Assembly (NCBI RefSeq): GCF_014284255.1
Contig: NZ_JACOFV010000002.1
Location: 186,001 to 250,000, forward strand
Source of the DNA: Cognatundibacterium jejuense
GTDB taxonomy: Bacteria; Pseudomonadota; Gammaproteobacteria; Burkholderiales; Burkholderiaceae_D
DNA length: 64,000 nucleotides
Direction of reading: 5' to 3'
Both the position numbers and the translations under genes were made by a program. Position 1 is the first letter of the stretch, and the number at the start of each line of letters is the position of its first letter. This document shows, in pieces, positions 56,192 through 64,000 of this stretch. A model generated the notes under the pieces. That model saw nothing but the letters and a program-made list of their open reading frames with translations. It had not been told where the DNA came from and made no database searches.

Positions 56192-57181
56192 TCATTTTAA
56201 AAAAGCTAAAAAGTACATCAGCACAATATTGCAAGCCAATACCATCAGCGCCGTTGGTATCTGTGTCTTAATTACCAGATACTTATCTTTTAACTCCAAT
56301 AATGCTGCAGGCACAATATTGTAGTTGGCGGCCATTGGTGTCATTAAAGTACCACAATAACCGGAGAACATCCCTATTGCGACCACAACAGCAGGATTTG
56401 CATGTTGACCAATAATCAAAAATGGCAATGCTATCCCGGCGGTCATAATCGGAAATGCCGCAAAGCCATTTCCCATAATCATCGTCATGATCGCCATACC
56501 AACACAATAAGCAATGACAACGCCAATACGACTTTCCGGATTGACCACCAGACTCATCAGGTTTTGTATCGACTGACCAGTATGTGCAGCAACGAAAACC
56601 CCACCCAGCATCGCCAACAATTGTGGCAACACCAAAGCCCACCCCAGCGCATCAATCAAACGACGAGACTCGCGCACTGCCTGCAACGGAGTGCCACGTG
56701 TCACTAAACATGAGAAACCCAATGCGCCAATACAAGCAAGAATCAAAGAAGCCAGCGTCAAATTAGATTGATCCAGCAAATACCAATCACCGAAGCATAT
56801 CGTTTTACCGAACAAGGTCAGCAACACGGTCAACACGGGGATCGCTAACGCGGGCAAGAAAATTTTCATGCCTATTTTTTTTAATTTCTCCTGGAATTCT
56901 GCATCCGGCAAAAAACGATGCGCGCCCATACCTAGAAAATTAAATCCCGCAATCAGTGCCAGCAATAAAACGATAACGCCATTGATGCGATAAGCGAGTG
57001 ATTTGCCAAGCTGCGCGACCATCAGGTCACCGAATAAAAAACTGACGCTGAACAAAAACCAGAACAAACCGGTTGCTCCGCGTTTAGGATTCGATTCATC
57101 GCGCCATGTCATCAATGCGACCAACAGCAAAATCGTACCGATGACATAAAAAATAAAGTGGATATTAAAAATGCTATTCAT
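56192..57181 (-). CDS. DUF979 family membrane protein, candidate 5-oxoproline transporter subunit
   Basis: A 329-residue polytopic inner-membrane protein with about nine hydrophobic helices. IMGNGFAAFPIMTAGIALPFLI and FSGYCGTLMTPMAANYNIVPAALLELKDKY resemble ion-transporter-superfamily permeases. The start is the ATG at 57181, sharing a base with the DUF969 stop (TAATG); the longer frame upstream is an artefact of overlap. DUF969 and DUF979 are encoded together and, here, within the pxp genes, so a paired transporter for 5-oxoproline or pyroglutamyl peptides is a reasonable inference. Confidence 0.85.
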   Translation of the reverse strand: MNSIFNIHFIFYVIGTILLLVALMTWRDESNPKRGATGLFWFLFSVSFLFGDLMVAQLGKSLAYRINGVIVLLLALIAGFNFLGMGAHRFLPDAEFQEKLKKIGMKIFLPALAIPVLTVLLTLFGKTICFGDWYLLDQSNLTLASLILACIGALGFSCLVTRGTPLQAVRESRRLIDALGWALVLPQLLAMLGGVFVAAHTGQSIQNLMSLVVNPESRIGVVIAYCVGMAIMTMIMGNGFAAFPIMTAGIALPFLIIGQHANPAVVVAIGMFSGYCGTLMTPMAANYNIVPAALLELKDKYLVIKTQIPTALMVLACNIVLMYFLAFLK

Positions 57182-57906
57182 TATGCGCTCGCTTTCACAA
57201 TTGCTTGCTGTGCCAGACGCCATGCCTGAACCTCGGTCGCAATTTTTGCGTCCAGACGTGACAGTCTGACCAGATGAATCAGCAAGGCGGCAATCGCGGT
57301 TGGCAGTCCCCATAAGCCGACGGTCAATGGTTCAATCTGGCCAACGCCGTTTTCTTTCAAAAATGTCGTCATCAATAACACAGCGCCAAACGCAATAAAG
57401 ACATCCTCACCAAAAAACAAGGCGATGTTGTCACAGGCCGCTGCATGCGCCGCAATCCGGTCGCGGAGTTCTGGTGGCAAATCACCGTAAGCATTTTGCG
57501 CCACACCTTCTGCCATCGGTACCAACAAAGGACGTACTGTCTGCGCTTGTCCACCTAAGCTTAACAAACCCAGCATTGCAGTTAATTCACGCACAACAAA
57601 GTACAGCATCAAAATTCTTCCGGTGGTGGCGCTGCGTATGCCACTGACCCATTCTTGCGCGCGCTCGCGCAAGCCATAGTGTTCTAAAAGACCAATAATG
57701 GGCAGAATAAGAATAGAACTGGACAACTGCCGGCTATTTAAAAATTTCTCGCCAAAGGTTTCTAATAAAGTGCCAAAATCCAGACCTACCGCTAGACCTG
57801 TCACCAGCCCGGCGAGCGTGACGACCATTAAAGGATTAAAGCGAAAAGCAAATCCAAGCACGATGATGGGAATGCCGATGAGCGGTAAATAAAGTTGTAT
57901 ATCCAT
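57181..57906 (-). CDS. DUF969 family membrane protein, partner of DUF979
   Basis: A 241-residue polytopic inner-membrane protein with about five or six hydrophobic segments. DIQLYLPLIGIPIIVLGFAFRFNPLMVV opens it, and VVRELTAMLGLLSLGGQAQTVRPLLVPMAEG is the conserved-looking core. The start is the ATG at 57906 with GGAGA upstream. It is coupled to DUF979 through a TAATG junction and follows pxpA by about 80 bp. Function is unknown; transport is inferred from topology and context. Confidence 0.85.
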   Translation of the reverse strand: MDIQLYLPLIGIPIIVLGFAFRFNPLMVVTLAGLVTGLAVGLDFGTLLETFGEKFLNSRQLSSSILILPIIGLLEHYGLRERAQEWVSGIRSATTGRILMLYFVVRELTAMLGLLSLGGQAQTVRPLLVPMAEGVAQNAYGDLPPELRDRIAAHAAACDNIALFFGEDVFIAFGAVLLMTTFLKENGVGQIEPLTVGLWGLPTAIAALLIHLVRLSRLDAKIATEVQAWRLAQQAIVKASA

Positions 57907-57987
57907 GTGTTTGTCTCCATCTTTTTGTAGTGCGAGTGCAACCCGCACAGATTTTAGTTTTACGGCTTTTGGCGGATTCCACCCGCT

Positions 57988-58752
57988 CTATAGACTTGCC
58001 GTTACTACAACTCCTTTTTGTTGTAATTGTTCTTGCAAAGAACGTGCGAGTTGCAATGCATGTGCACCGTCGCCATGCAGGCAAAGGGTGTCTATGTTCA
58101 TCTGTAACTCTTTGCCGTCAATACTGATTACGCTCTGTTGCTCCACCATGTGCATTGCTTGTTGCAGAGCCAACTCTACTTCATCAATCGTTGCACCGGG
58201 TAGTTTGCGCGATACCAGACTGCCATCGCTGTTATAACGACGATCTGCAAATGCTTCTTCTGCAACGTTCATACTTGCGCGGCGCGCGGCATGAATTAAT
58301 TCACTGCCAGCCAGACCGACTACTTTCAATTGTGGTCCTGCGGCAGCAATCGCTTTAACTATCGTTTCGGCAAGCCTGACATCACGTGCCGCCTGATTAT
58401 ATAAAGCACCGTGTGGTTTGACGTGAACTAGCTCGGTGCCTTCCGTTTTGCAAATACCCTGCAACGCACATATTTGTTCCAACACCTCGTCGTAGACTTG
58501 TTGCATAGGTAAATGCATTTCAGTACGACCAAAGTTTTCACGATCAACAAAACTAGGATGAGCACCGATCGCCACACCGCATGCCATCGCAGCGCGTACC
58601 GCTACACGCATGCTGTGCGCGTCACCGGCATGGCCACCACAAGCGATATTGACTGAACTGACGCAAGCCAGAATCGCCGCATCATCAGCACCGCCTTCAC
58701 CTAAATCAGCGTTTAAATCTATCGTTCTACTGTTCAAGATTTTATTTTCCAT
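57988..58752 (-). CDS. pxpA: 5-oxoprolinase subunit A (LamB/YcsF family)
   Basis: Subunit of the ATP-dependent prokaryotic 5-oxoprolinase that converts 5-oxoproline to glutamate. The 254-residue protein contains IDLNADLGEGG, SVNIACGGHAGD, GAHPSFVDRENFGR and HVKPHGALYN, the LamB/YcsF signature. The ATG at 58752 overlaps the pxpC stop by 11 bp. A small hairpin (GTGCG/CGCAC, 57932-57950) lies beyond its stop. Confidence 0.94.
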   Translation of the reverse strand: MENKILNSRTIDLNADLGEGGADDAAILACVSSVNIACGGHAGDAHSMRVAVRAAMACGVAIGAHPSFVDRENFGRTEMHLPMQQVYDEVLEQICALQGICKTEGTELVHVKPHGALYNQAARDVRLAETIVKAIAAAGPQLKVVGLAGSELIHAARRASMNVAEEAFADRRYNSDGSLVSRKLPGATIDEVELALQQAMHMVEQQSVISIDGKELQMNIDTLCLHGDGAHALQLARSLQEQLQQKGVVVTASL

Positions 58753-59668
58753 ACAAACTCCATTCAAACCGGTATAGCTCATTTTGCCATTGCTTACGGG
58801 CAGCTTTTGCGCCGTCCAGATCAGTTTCTACAAAGCAGAATTGTCGCCCCAACGGCGCTTGTGCAAGCTTCCACAAATCGGCAGCAATCACTACTGCAAT
58901 GCGCGGATAGCCGCCAGTAGTCTGGGAATCCGCCAGCAATACGATGGGCTGCCCATTGGGTGGCACCTGCACCACGCCTGGTAAAACGCCATGTGATAAC
59001 AAATCGCAGCTTTCACTTCTTTGCAAAGCTGTGCCCTGCAAGCGGTATCCCATACGATTACTTTGAGTACTGACCGTCCATGCCTGTTTAAAAAAACTTT
59101 GACGGCTGGCTTCATCAAACAAATCAAATTCAGGTCCACGTAATACCCTGACCTCGGGCGTCCATTGTCGTTGCGGCGTTCCTAACTTATTTTTTAATGG
59201 ATAGGTAACGCCTAGCGGTAAGCGGTCCCCTTTTTTCAAAGCGCGCCCTGCATGACCGCCAAATCCGGCTCTGATGTCAGTGGAACGTGATCCCATCACA
59301 ACTGGCACATCAATACCGCCATCAAACGCCAGATAAACACGGGTGCCCGATTTGGGACCCCGTAAGCGTAACTTTTGTCCCTTTTTGACTGGATAACGCC
59401 AGCCGCACACCAAGGCTTGCTCATCCAGCGTTGCATCAAAATCAGCACCACACAAAGCGACCCAGCCGTCGCGCATAAAGCGAATTTCAAATGGACCGGC
59501 AACCACTTCCAAACCTGCCGCCGTGCCGGCATTGTTCACCAGACGATTCGCCAGCCACATCGCAGGCGCATCCAATGCCCCTGCCTGGGCGACGCCCAGG
59601 TGGCGAAAACCGCTACGCCCTTGATCCTGAACGGTAGTTTGTATGCCTGCACGTAGAATCTCAAGCAT
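58742..59668 (-). CDS. pxpC: 5-oxoprolinase subunit C (KipA/AHS2 family)
   Basis: A 308-residue subunit of the PxpABC 5-oxoprolinase with LEILRAGIQTTVQDQGRSGFRHLGV at the N-terminus and SNRMGYRLQG, GVVQVPPNGQPIVLLADSQTTGGYPRIA downstream, the AHS2 (biotin-dependent carboxyltransferase-like) signature. The ATG at 59668 has GGGAGA upstream and overlaps the pxpB stop by 8 bp. The longer upstream frame is rejected. Confidence 0.94.
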   Translation of the reverse strand: MLEILRAGIQTTVQDQGRSGFRHLGVAQAGALDAPAMWLANRLVNNAGTAAGLEVVAGPFEIRFMRDGWVALCGADFDATLDEQALVCGWRYPVKKGQKLRLRGPKSGTRVYLAFDGGIDVPVVMGSRSTDIRAGFGGHAGRALKKGDRLPLGVTYPLKNKLGTPQRQWTPEVRVLRGPEFDLFDEASRQSFFKQAWTVSTQSNRMGYRLQGTALQRSESCDLLSHGVLPGVVQVPPNGQPIVLLADSQTTGGYPRIAVVIAADLWKLAQAPLGRQFCFVETDLDGAKAARKQWQNELYRFEWSLYGK

Positions 59669-60353
59669 GTTTATCTCCCATCTGTTCTGAAGCGTCAACG
59701 GGAACAAATCGTACGATATCGCCGCTTTGCAAAAGGCTGGGAGCCCGCCGATGCAAATCAAATAAGCGCACATCAGTGCGCCCGATAATTTGCCAGCCAC
59801 CGGGGCTGGTTACCGGATAAATGCCAGTTTGTTGCCCACCTATCCCGACGGATCCGGCAGCTACTTCCAGACGCGGTTCGGCACGTCTTGGCGTTGCCAG
59901 CGTTGCGGGCAACCCGCCCAAATAGGCAAAACCTGGCTGAAAACCCAAAAAATAGACCCGGTATTCCGCCTGACTATGTGCAGCGATAACGGCTTGTTCG
60001 CTCAAGCCCGTGTGAACAGCCACTGCCGCCAGATCGGGGCCATATTCACCGCCATAATGAACCGGAATTTGAACTTCACGTGGTGTAAATTGTTCAATCT
60101 CGACCAATTCCCATAGTGTTTTCAGGCGTGCCAGCAAGGCCTGACCTTGTTGAAGTTCGGGATCAAAAATGAGCGTCAGATTATTCATTCCCGGCACCAC
60201 ATCGATACATACGGCCTCACTGATGATCACCTGAGCGATCGCCCAGATGCGGCGTTGGCAATCTAAATCGACCGGGGAACGCGAATACAAGACTGCGGCG
60301 TTTTCGCCAGACAAATAAAAATCGACGGATGTTTGCGGCAGGATATTTTTCAT
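59661..60353 (-). CDS. pxpB: 5-oxoprolinase subunit B (KipI/AHS1 family)
   Basis: A 230-residue AHS1-domain protein, the first gene of the 5-oxoproline operon. VPGMNNLTLIFDP, VQIPVHYGGEYGPDLAAVA, GFQPGFAYLGGLP and GSVGIGGQQTGIYPVTSPGGWQIIGRT are the family signatures. The ATG at 60353 is chosen (MKNILPQTSV); the extension to 60434 looks non-coding. The operon promoter should lie in the 212 bp shared with the divergent sbcD gene. Confidence 0.94.
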   Translation of the reverse strand: MKNILPQTSVDFYLSGENAAVLYSRSPVDLDCQRRIWAIAQVIISEAVCIDVVPGMNNLTLIFDPELQQGQALLARLKTLWELVEIEQFTPREVQIPVHYGGEYGPDLAAVAVHTGLSEQAVIAAHSQAEYRVYFLGFQPGFAYLGGLPATLATPRRAEPRLEVAAGSVGIGGQQTGIYPVTSPGGWQIIGRTDVRLFDLHRRAPSLLQSGDIVRFVPVDASEQMGDKHA

Positions 60354-60565
60354 ATTGTCCAGGTCATTTGCGCTTAGGATGAAATTGAATTCAGACAAGA
60401 ATCCTAACAGAATTGCGTGACGGCGAAAAAACAAAAAATTTCATCTGTCGCCGCGTATTGTCTTTCTATTGCCAACGCAATTGGTGCTTACATTCAGGCC
60501 GCTTCTACGATATATTCTCAGCAATAAATGATCTCTGCACCGGTTTTCCCCAGGAAGGACTTTCC

Positions 60566-61816
60566 TTGCGCTTTATCCACACATCTGACTGGCATCTAGG
60601 CCAGACATTGCATCAATTTGAACGTAACACGGAGCATCAGGCTTTTCTCGACTGGCTGACAGCCACGCTGGTGCATCAAAAAGCCGATGCTTTGCTGATA
60701 TCCGGTGATATTTTTGATACCGCCAACCCTTCAGCCGCAGCACAAAAGCAGTTTTACCGCTTTCTGCAACAAGCCAAAGCCGCGCAGCCGCATCTGCAAA
60801 TTGTGATTATTGCCGGCAACCATGATTCTCCGGGGCGCATGGAAGCACCTGCACCACTGATGGAAAGTCTGGACGCTACGGTCATCGGCTTTGTACCACG
60901 CAATCCAGATGGGAATATTGACCTGCAACGTTTAATAGTGCCACTACGCAATGCAGCTGGCGATATTGCGGCGTACTGCATGGCGATTCCATTTTTGCGT
61001 CCCGGCGATGTGCCGCGCATTGAAGATGCCAAAGATCCTTATATGGAAGGTATTGCACTACTTTATCAACAGACACTGGAATACGCTTTGCGCCTGCGCC
61101 AACCGCAACAAGCAATTATCGCGCTCGGGCATTGCCACATGACAGGCGGTGAAATTTCAGAAGAATCAGAACGCCGCATTGTCATCGGCGGCACTGAAGC
61201 TTTATCAGCAAACATGTTCGATAATCAAGTGGCATATGCTGCTTTAGGGCATCTGCACCTGGCACAAAAAGTCGGCAAACAAGACCATTTGCGTTATTGC
61301 GGCAGCCCGATCCCCTTATCATTTGCCGAAGTCGATTATCAACATCAAGTGTTGCAAGTTGATCTGGACGGCGAGCACGTCAGCGACATTACACCCTTAT
61401 TTGTGCCACGCGCCGTGGAACTGTTGCGGGTGCCGCGTCAACCTCAGGTGTTAGCCAAGGTATTGGTGGCTTTAACCGCACTCGATATCCCGCGTGATAC
61501 ACCTCCCGATCGTATGCCGTTTCTGGAGGTGCGAGTCTTACTTGACGCCCCAGAACCTGGTTTGCGCGCCACCATAGAACAGGCACTGGAAGGAAAACCT
61601 GTCCGATTAGCGAAAATCGAAACCAGCTTCGTCAAAAAAAATGCGCAAGTCAGCGATAACAATACCATGGCTGAACTAGAAAAATTGCAACCCGATCAGA
61701 TTTTTGAGCGGCTGTATCAAAGTAAATATGGCACTGAAGAAGGCACCACAACACCACCAGAATTAAGCAAAGCATTTGCCGAACTGATGCTGGGAACAAG
61801 CGGAGAACAAGCATGA
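60566..61816 (+). CDS. sbcD: Exonuclease SbcCD subunit D
   Basis: Mre11-like nuclease subunit that, with SbcC, cleaves hairpins and double-strand ends during repair. The 416-residue protein has the phosphodiesterase motifs HTSDWHLG, GDIFDTA, GNHDSPGR and the metal-binding GHCHM and GHLHLAQ histidines. The start is a TTG at 60566, with AGGAAGGA seven bases upstream, giving the normal RFIHTSDWHLGQ N-terminus; no ATG fits, and the upstream part of the frame is unlike the family. It overlaps sbcC (ATGA). Confidence 0.93.
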   Translation: MRFIHTSDWHLGQTLHQFERNTEHQAFLDWLTATLVHQKADALLISGDIFDTANPSAAAQKQFYRFLQQAKAAQPHLQIVIIAGNHDSPGRMEAPAPLMESLDATVIGFVPRNPDGNIDLQRLIVPLRNAAGDIAAYCMAIPFLRPGDVPRIEDAKDPYMEGIALLYQQTLEYALRLRQPQQAIIALGHCHMTGGEISEESERRIVIGGTEALSANMFDNQVAYAALGHLHLAQKVGKQDHLRYCGSPIPLSFAEVDYQHQVLQVDLDGEHVSDITPLFVPRAVELLRVPRQPQVLAKVLVALTALDIPRDTPPDRMPFLEVRVLLDAPEPGLRATIEQALEGKPVRLAKIETSFVKKNAQVSDNNTMAELEKLQPDQIFERLYQSKYGTEEGTTTPPELSKAFAELMLGTSGEQA

Positions 61817-64000
61817 AAATTCTCGCGCTCCGCGGAAAAAATCTGGCATCACTGGCAGGCGAATTTGCCGTCGACTTTGAACAAGAACCGCTGCGTTCGG
61901 CTGGCCTGTTTGCAATTAGCGGTCCGACAGGCGCAGGCAAAAGCACCTTGCTTGATGCCCTATGCATGGCCTTGTATGAAAACACACCACGCTTGGTCAG
62001 GGCTGGCGGCAACAAAACGCTGCCAGATGGCAAAGAACTGATCTCGCAGCAAGATACTGGCAATCTTTTACGTCGCGGCACTGGCGAAGGTTATGCTGAA
62101 GTAGATTTTGTCGGTAACGATGGTGTGCAGTATCGCGCCCGCTGGAGCGTCAGACGTTCGCGCAACAAAGCCAGCGGTAGCTTGCAACCAACCACCATGA
62201 CACTGCATCAGCTACCTGAGCTGCTACCGATTGGCGGTAAGAAAACAGAAGTCAAAGAAGAAATCGTTAAACGTATAGGACTCAAGTTTGAACAATTTAC
62301 GCGTGCAGTGTTATTAGCGCAAAATGAGTTCTCCAGCTTTCTAAAAGCGGATGACAACGAGCGTGGTGAATTGCTGCAAACCTTAACCGGTAGTGTGATT
62401 TATGAAGAACTGTCAAAACGCGCATTTCAACGCGCCAAGGATGAGCGCGACGCGCTAGACCGTTTTCATTTGCGTCTGGCTGATAACAAACCACTCAATG
62501 ACGAAGATCGCGAACAACTGAAAAAAGATATTCAGCTCGCATCAGAAAAATTGAAACAGCTTGATGCCTATGTGGAAGCAATCGATCTGCATTTGCGCTG
62601 GCATCAGGATGCCATCAAACTTGCGCAGCAAGAACAATCAGCATCAGAGGCCGCACAACAGGCTGAACAAGCACAAACAGCCTGCGCTCCGCGTTATGCC
62701 TTGTTGCAACAATTGGATGCGGTGCAGAGCGCACGCCCTATCGTCGCTGATCTCCAGCGTTTAAGTAACAACATTATCCAAGATACGGCGCGCATACAAA
62801 GTACACACATACAGCTGGAAGAAATCAAACAGCAAGAAGCGTTAGCAAAAACTGCATTGCAAACTGCCGCAGAACAATTACAAGCAAGCGAACAAGTCCA
62901 GGCAGATGCCGCAGGTGATCTGGACCAGGCAAAACTGCTTGACGCTAACATTGCACATTTGCAGCCGGTACATCAGACTTTGCAACAACAATTGGCGCAA
63001 GCAACCCAACAAACCGGACAAGCGAATGTCAGCTTTAACGATAAACAAGTCCTGGTAAAACAATGCGAGAAACGTGCGCAAAACGCACAGACGTGGTTGC
63101 AACAACATGCATCACTGCGAGTGTTGGCAGAACAATGGCCAGGTTGGGAGCGCCTGTTTAAACAAGCGGCGCAAAACCAACATGAACTTCAAACGCAACA
63201 GCAGCGCGTTGCACACTTTGATGAGTTCCAGCAAACACAGCAAGCGACGTTGGAACTACAGCAACGCACCTTCATTGACGCCCAAGAGCAACTTGATGCC
63301 GCAGAACTGCAACGGCAAACGTCAGCAAAGTTGTATGCAAGTATTGATCTTGCTGCGCTTCAACACGCAAAGCATAGCGCCGAACAACAACGCGATCAGA
63401 TTCATTCTGCCACGCAGCTAGTGCATCAAAGACACGAACACCAACAACGCGTAAATAAGTTACAAGCGCAGATAGCACAGTCAGACGAGGCAATCAAACA
63501 AGCGAACCGTGAGGCAGAGCAAGCGCAAACGCTGCTTCCGGCAGCAAGCGCCGCACAACAACAAGCGGAGCAAGCGCTCAAAGCTGCCGAACTAGCGTGC
63601 GCAGCAAACGTTGAAGCCTTGCGACATCAATTGCAAGACGATGCGCCTTGTCCGGTTTGTGGCGCAACTGAACACCCGTATGCGGCGGAACAACCGCAAT
63701 TACACGTGCTGCTAAAAACACTGCAAGAGCAAATGCACGCATGCCGGCAACAAGAGCAATATCATCGCGACCATTTGCATCAACATCAGACGATCGCCAA
63801 CCAACAAAGCCAATTACGCCAGCGCTTGCAGCAAGAAGCCGATGGCTTACTTCTTCAATGTCAGACACACGAGCAAGCATGGCGACAACACCCTTTGAAC
63901 CGGACCGCACAGAAAATCAAATTAGCGACAAGCGAGGCGATATTAGCGTGGTTTGAGCAATCCTTGATCGATGTTGATCAGCAACTGCAAACATTCAAAA
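61813..64000 (+). CDS. sbcC: Exonuclease SbcCD subunit C, N-terminal part (runs off the right edge)
   Basis: Rad50-like SMC ATPase. The visible 729 codons start MKILALRGKNLASLAGEF and include the Walker A GPTGAGKST near residue 38 and the Q-loop region LLAQNEFSSFLKA. A very long Gln/Ala/Glu-rich coiled coil follows. The zinc-hook CPVC lies at about 613-616, at which two SbcC molecules join through zinc. The returning coiled coil and C-terminal Walker B half are beyond the window. Confidence 0.95.
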   Translation, partial: MKILALRGKNLASLAGEFAVDFEQEPLRSAGLFAISGPTGAGKSTLLDALCMALYENTPRLVRAGGNKTLPDGKELISQQDTGNLLRRGTGEGYAEVDFVGNDGVQYRARWSVRRSRNKASGSLQPTTMTLHQLPELLPIGGKKTEVKEEIVKRIGLKFEQFTRAVLLAQNEFSSFLKADDNERGELLQTLTGSVIYEELSKRAFQRAKDERDALDRFHLRLADNKPLNDEDREQLKKDIQLASEKLKQLDAYVEAIDLHLRWHQDAIKLAQQEQSASEAAQQAEQAQTACAPRYALLQQLDAVQSARPIVADLQRLSNNIIQDTARIQSTHIQLEEIKQQEALAKTALQTAAEQLQASEQVQADAAGDLDQAKLLDANIAHLQPVHQTLQQQLAQATQQTGQANVSFNDKQVLVKQCEKRAQNAQTWLQQHASLRVLAEQWPGWERLFKQAAQNQHELQTQQQRVAHFDEFQQTQQATLELQQRTFIDAQEQLDAAELQRQTSAKLYASIDLAALQHAKHSAEQQRDQIHSATQLVHQRHEHQQRVNKLQAQIAQSDEAIKQANREAEQAQTLLPAASAAQQQAEQALKAAELACAANVEALRHQLQDDAPCPVCGATEHPYAAEQPQLHVLLKTLQEQMHACRQQEQYHRDHLHQHQTIANQQSQLRQRLQQEADGLLLQCQTHEQAWRQHPLNRTAQKIKLATSEAILAWFEQSLIDVDQQLQTFK

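Noticed and set aside
57181..57313. Longer DUF979 frame starting at 57313
   Set aside because: The extension is out-of-frame overlap with DUF969 and is not membrane-like; the ATG at 57181 forms a TAATG junction.
60413..60565. N-terminal extension of SbcD from an upstream ATG
   Set aside because: The extra 51 residues are unlike SbcD, whereas the TTG at 60566 has a strong Shine-Dalgarno and gives the normal N-terminus.

Overview
The window looks like chromosomal DNA of a betaproteobacterium of the order Burkholderiales, most likely Oxalobacteraceae-like (Herminiimonas/Undibacterium type). This rests on protein style, the betaproteobacterial division-cluster order, class A RNase P RNA and gene neighbourhoods; no database search was possible. 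Genes are densely packed. No insertion sequence, prophage, integrase, tRNA or CRISPR array is visible.

Layout. (1) 1-11987, minus strand: the division and cell wall (dcw) cluster mraZ-rsmH-ftsL-ftsI-murE-murF-mraY-murD-ftsW-murG-murC. Most junctions overlap (ATGA, TGATG, TAATG). Transcription starts at a promoter carrying a four-unit MraZ operator; murC runs off the left edge. (2) 12274-22584: a large Cache-PAS-GAF-GGDEF-EAL protein, the RNase P RNA gene rnpB, a thiamine-diphosphate enzyme, an unknown 164-aa protein, a second GGDEF-EAL protein with a degenerate GGDEF site, and a 72-aa protein made of four 14-residue repeats. (3) 22668-29801, minus: fatty-acid beta-oxidation (enoyl-CoA hydratase, thiolase, fused hydroxyacyl-CoA dehydrogenase/hydratase, acyl-CoA dehydrogenase) with a TetR regulator. 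(4) 30126-41524: hslR, a triple-PAS diguanylate cyclase, clsB with a ybhP-like partner, nudB, a secreted Cache protein, a CsgG-like lipoprotein, aspS, a DUF502 protein, an FmdB zinc ribbon and a sodium:solute symporter. The symporter is preceded by a structured RNA that may be 6S RNA. (5) 41928-45823: mostly orphan genes (an unknown 101-aa protein, secreted RNase T2, an anchored unknown protein, a FlxA-like protein, a slipin). A 12-bp-periodic array of DnaA-box-like 9-mers lies in front of the anchored protein. (6) 45935-55469, minus: a cobalamin (corrin ring) operon under a cobalamin riboswitch, with a CbiM-like permease, CbiX with a histidine-rich tail, and CbiG split into two genes. (7) 55529-60353, minus: a pyroglutamate module, pxpB-pxpC-pxpA, then DUF969 and DUF979 membrane proteins and pyroglutamyl peptidase. 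(8) 60566-64000, plus: sbcD and the start of sbcC.

How the genes work together. Regions 1, 6 and 7 are single-pathway operons: peptidoglycan precursor synthesis plus the septal FtsW/FtsI synthase; corrin ring assembly; and release, probable uptake and hydrolysis of 5-oxoproline. Three c-di-GMP proteins with different sensory inputs are scattered in regions 2 and 4. The most promising less-described items are the DUF969/DUF979 pair in the 5-oxoproline operon, the tandem-repeat small protein, the 6S-like RNA in front of the symporter, and the DnaA-box-like array.
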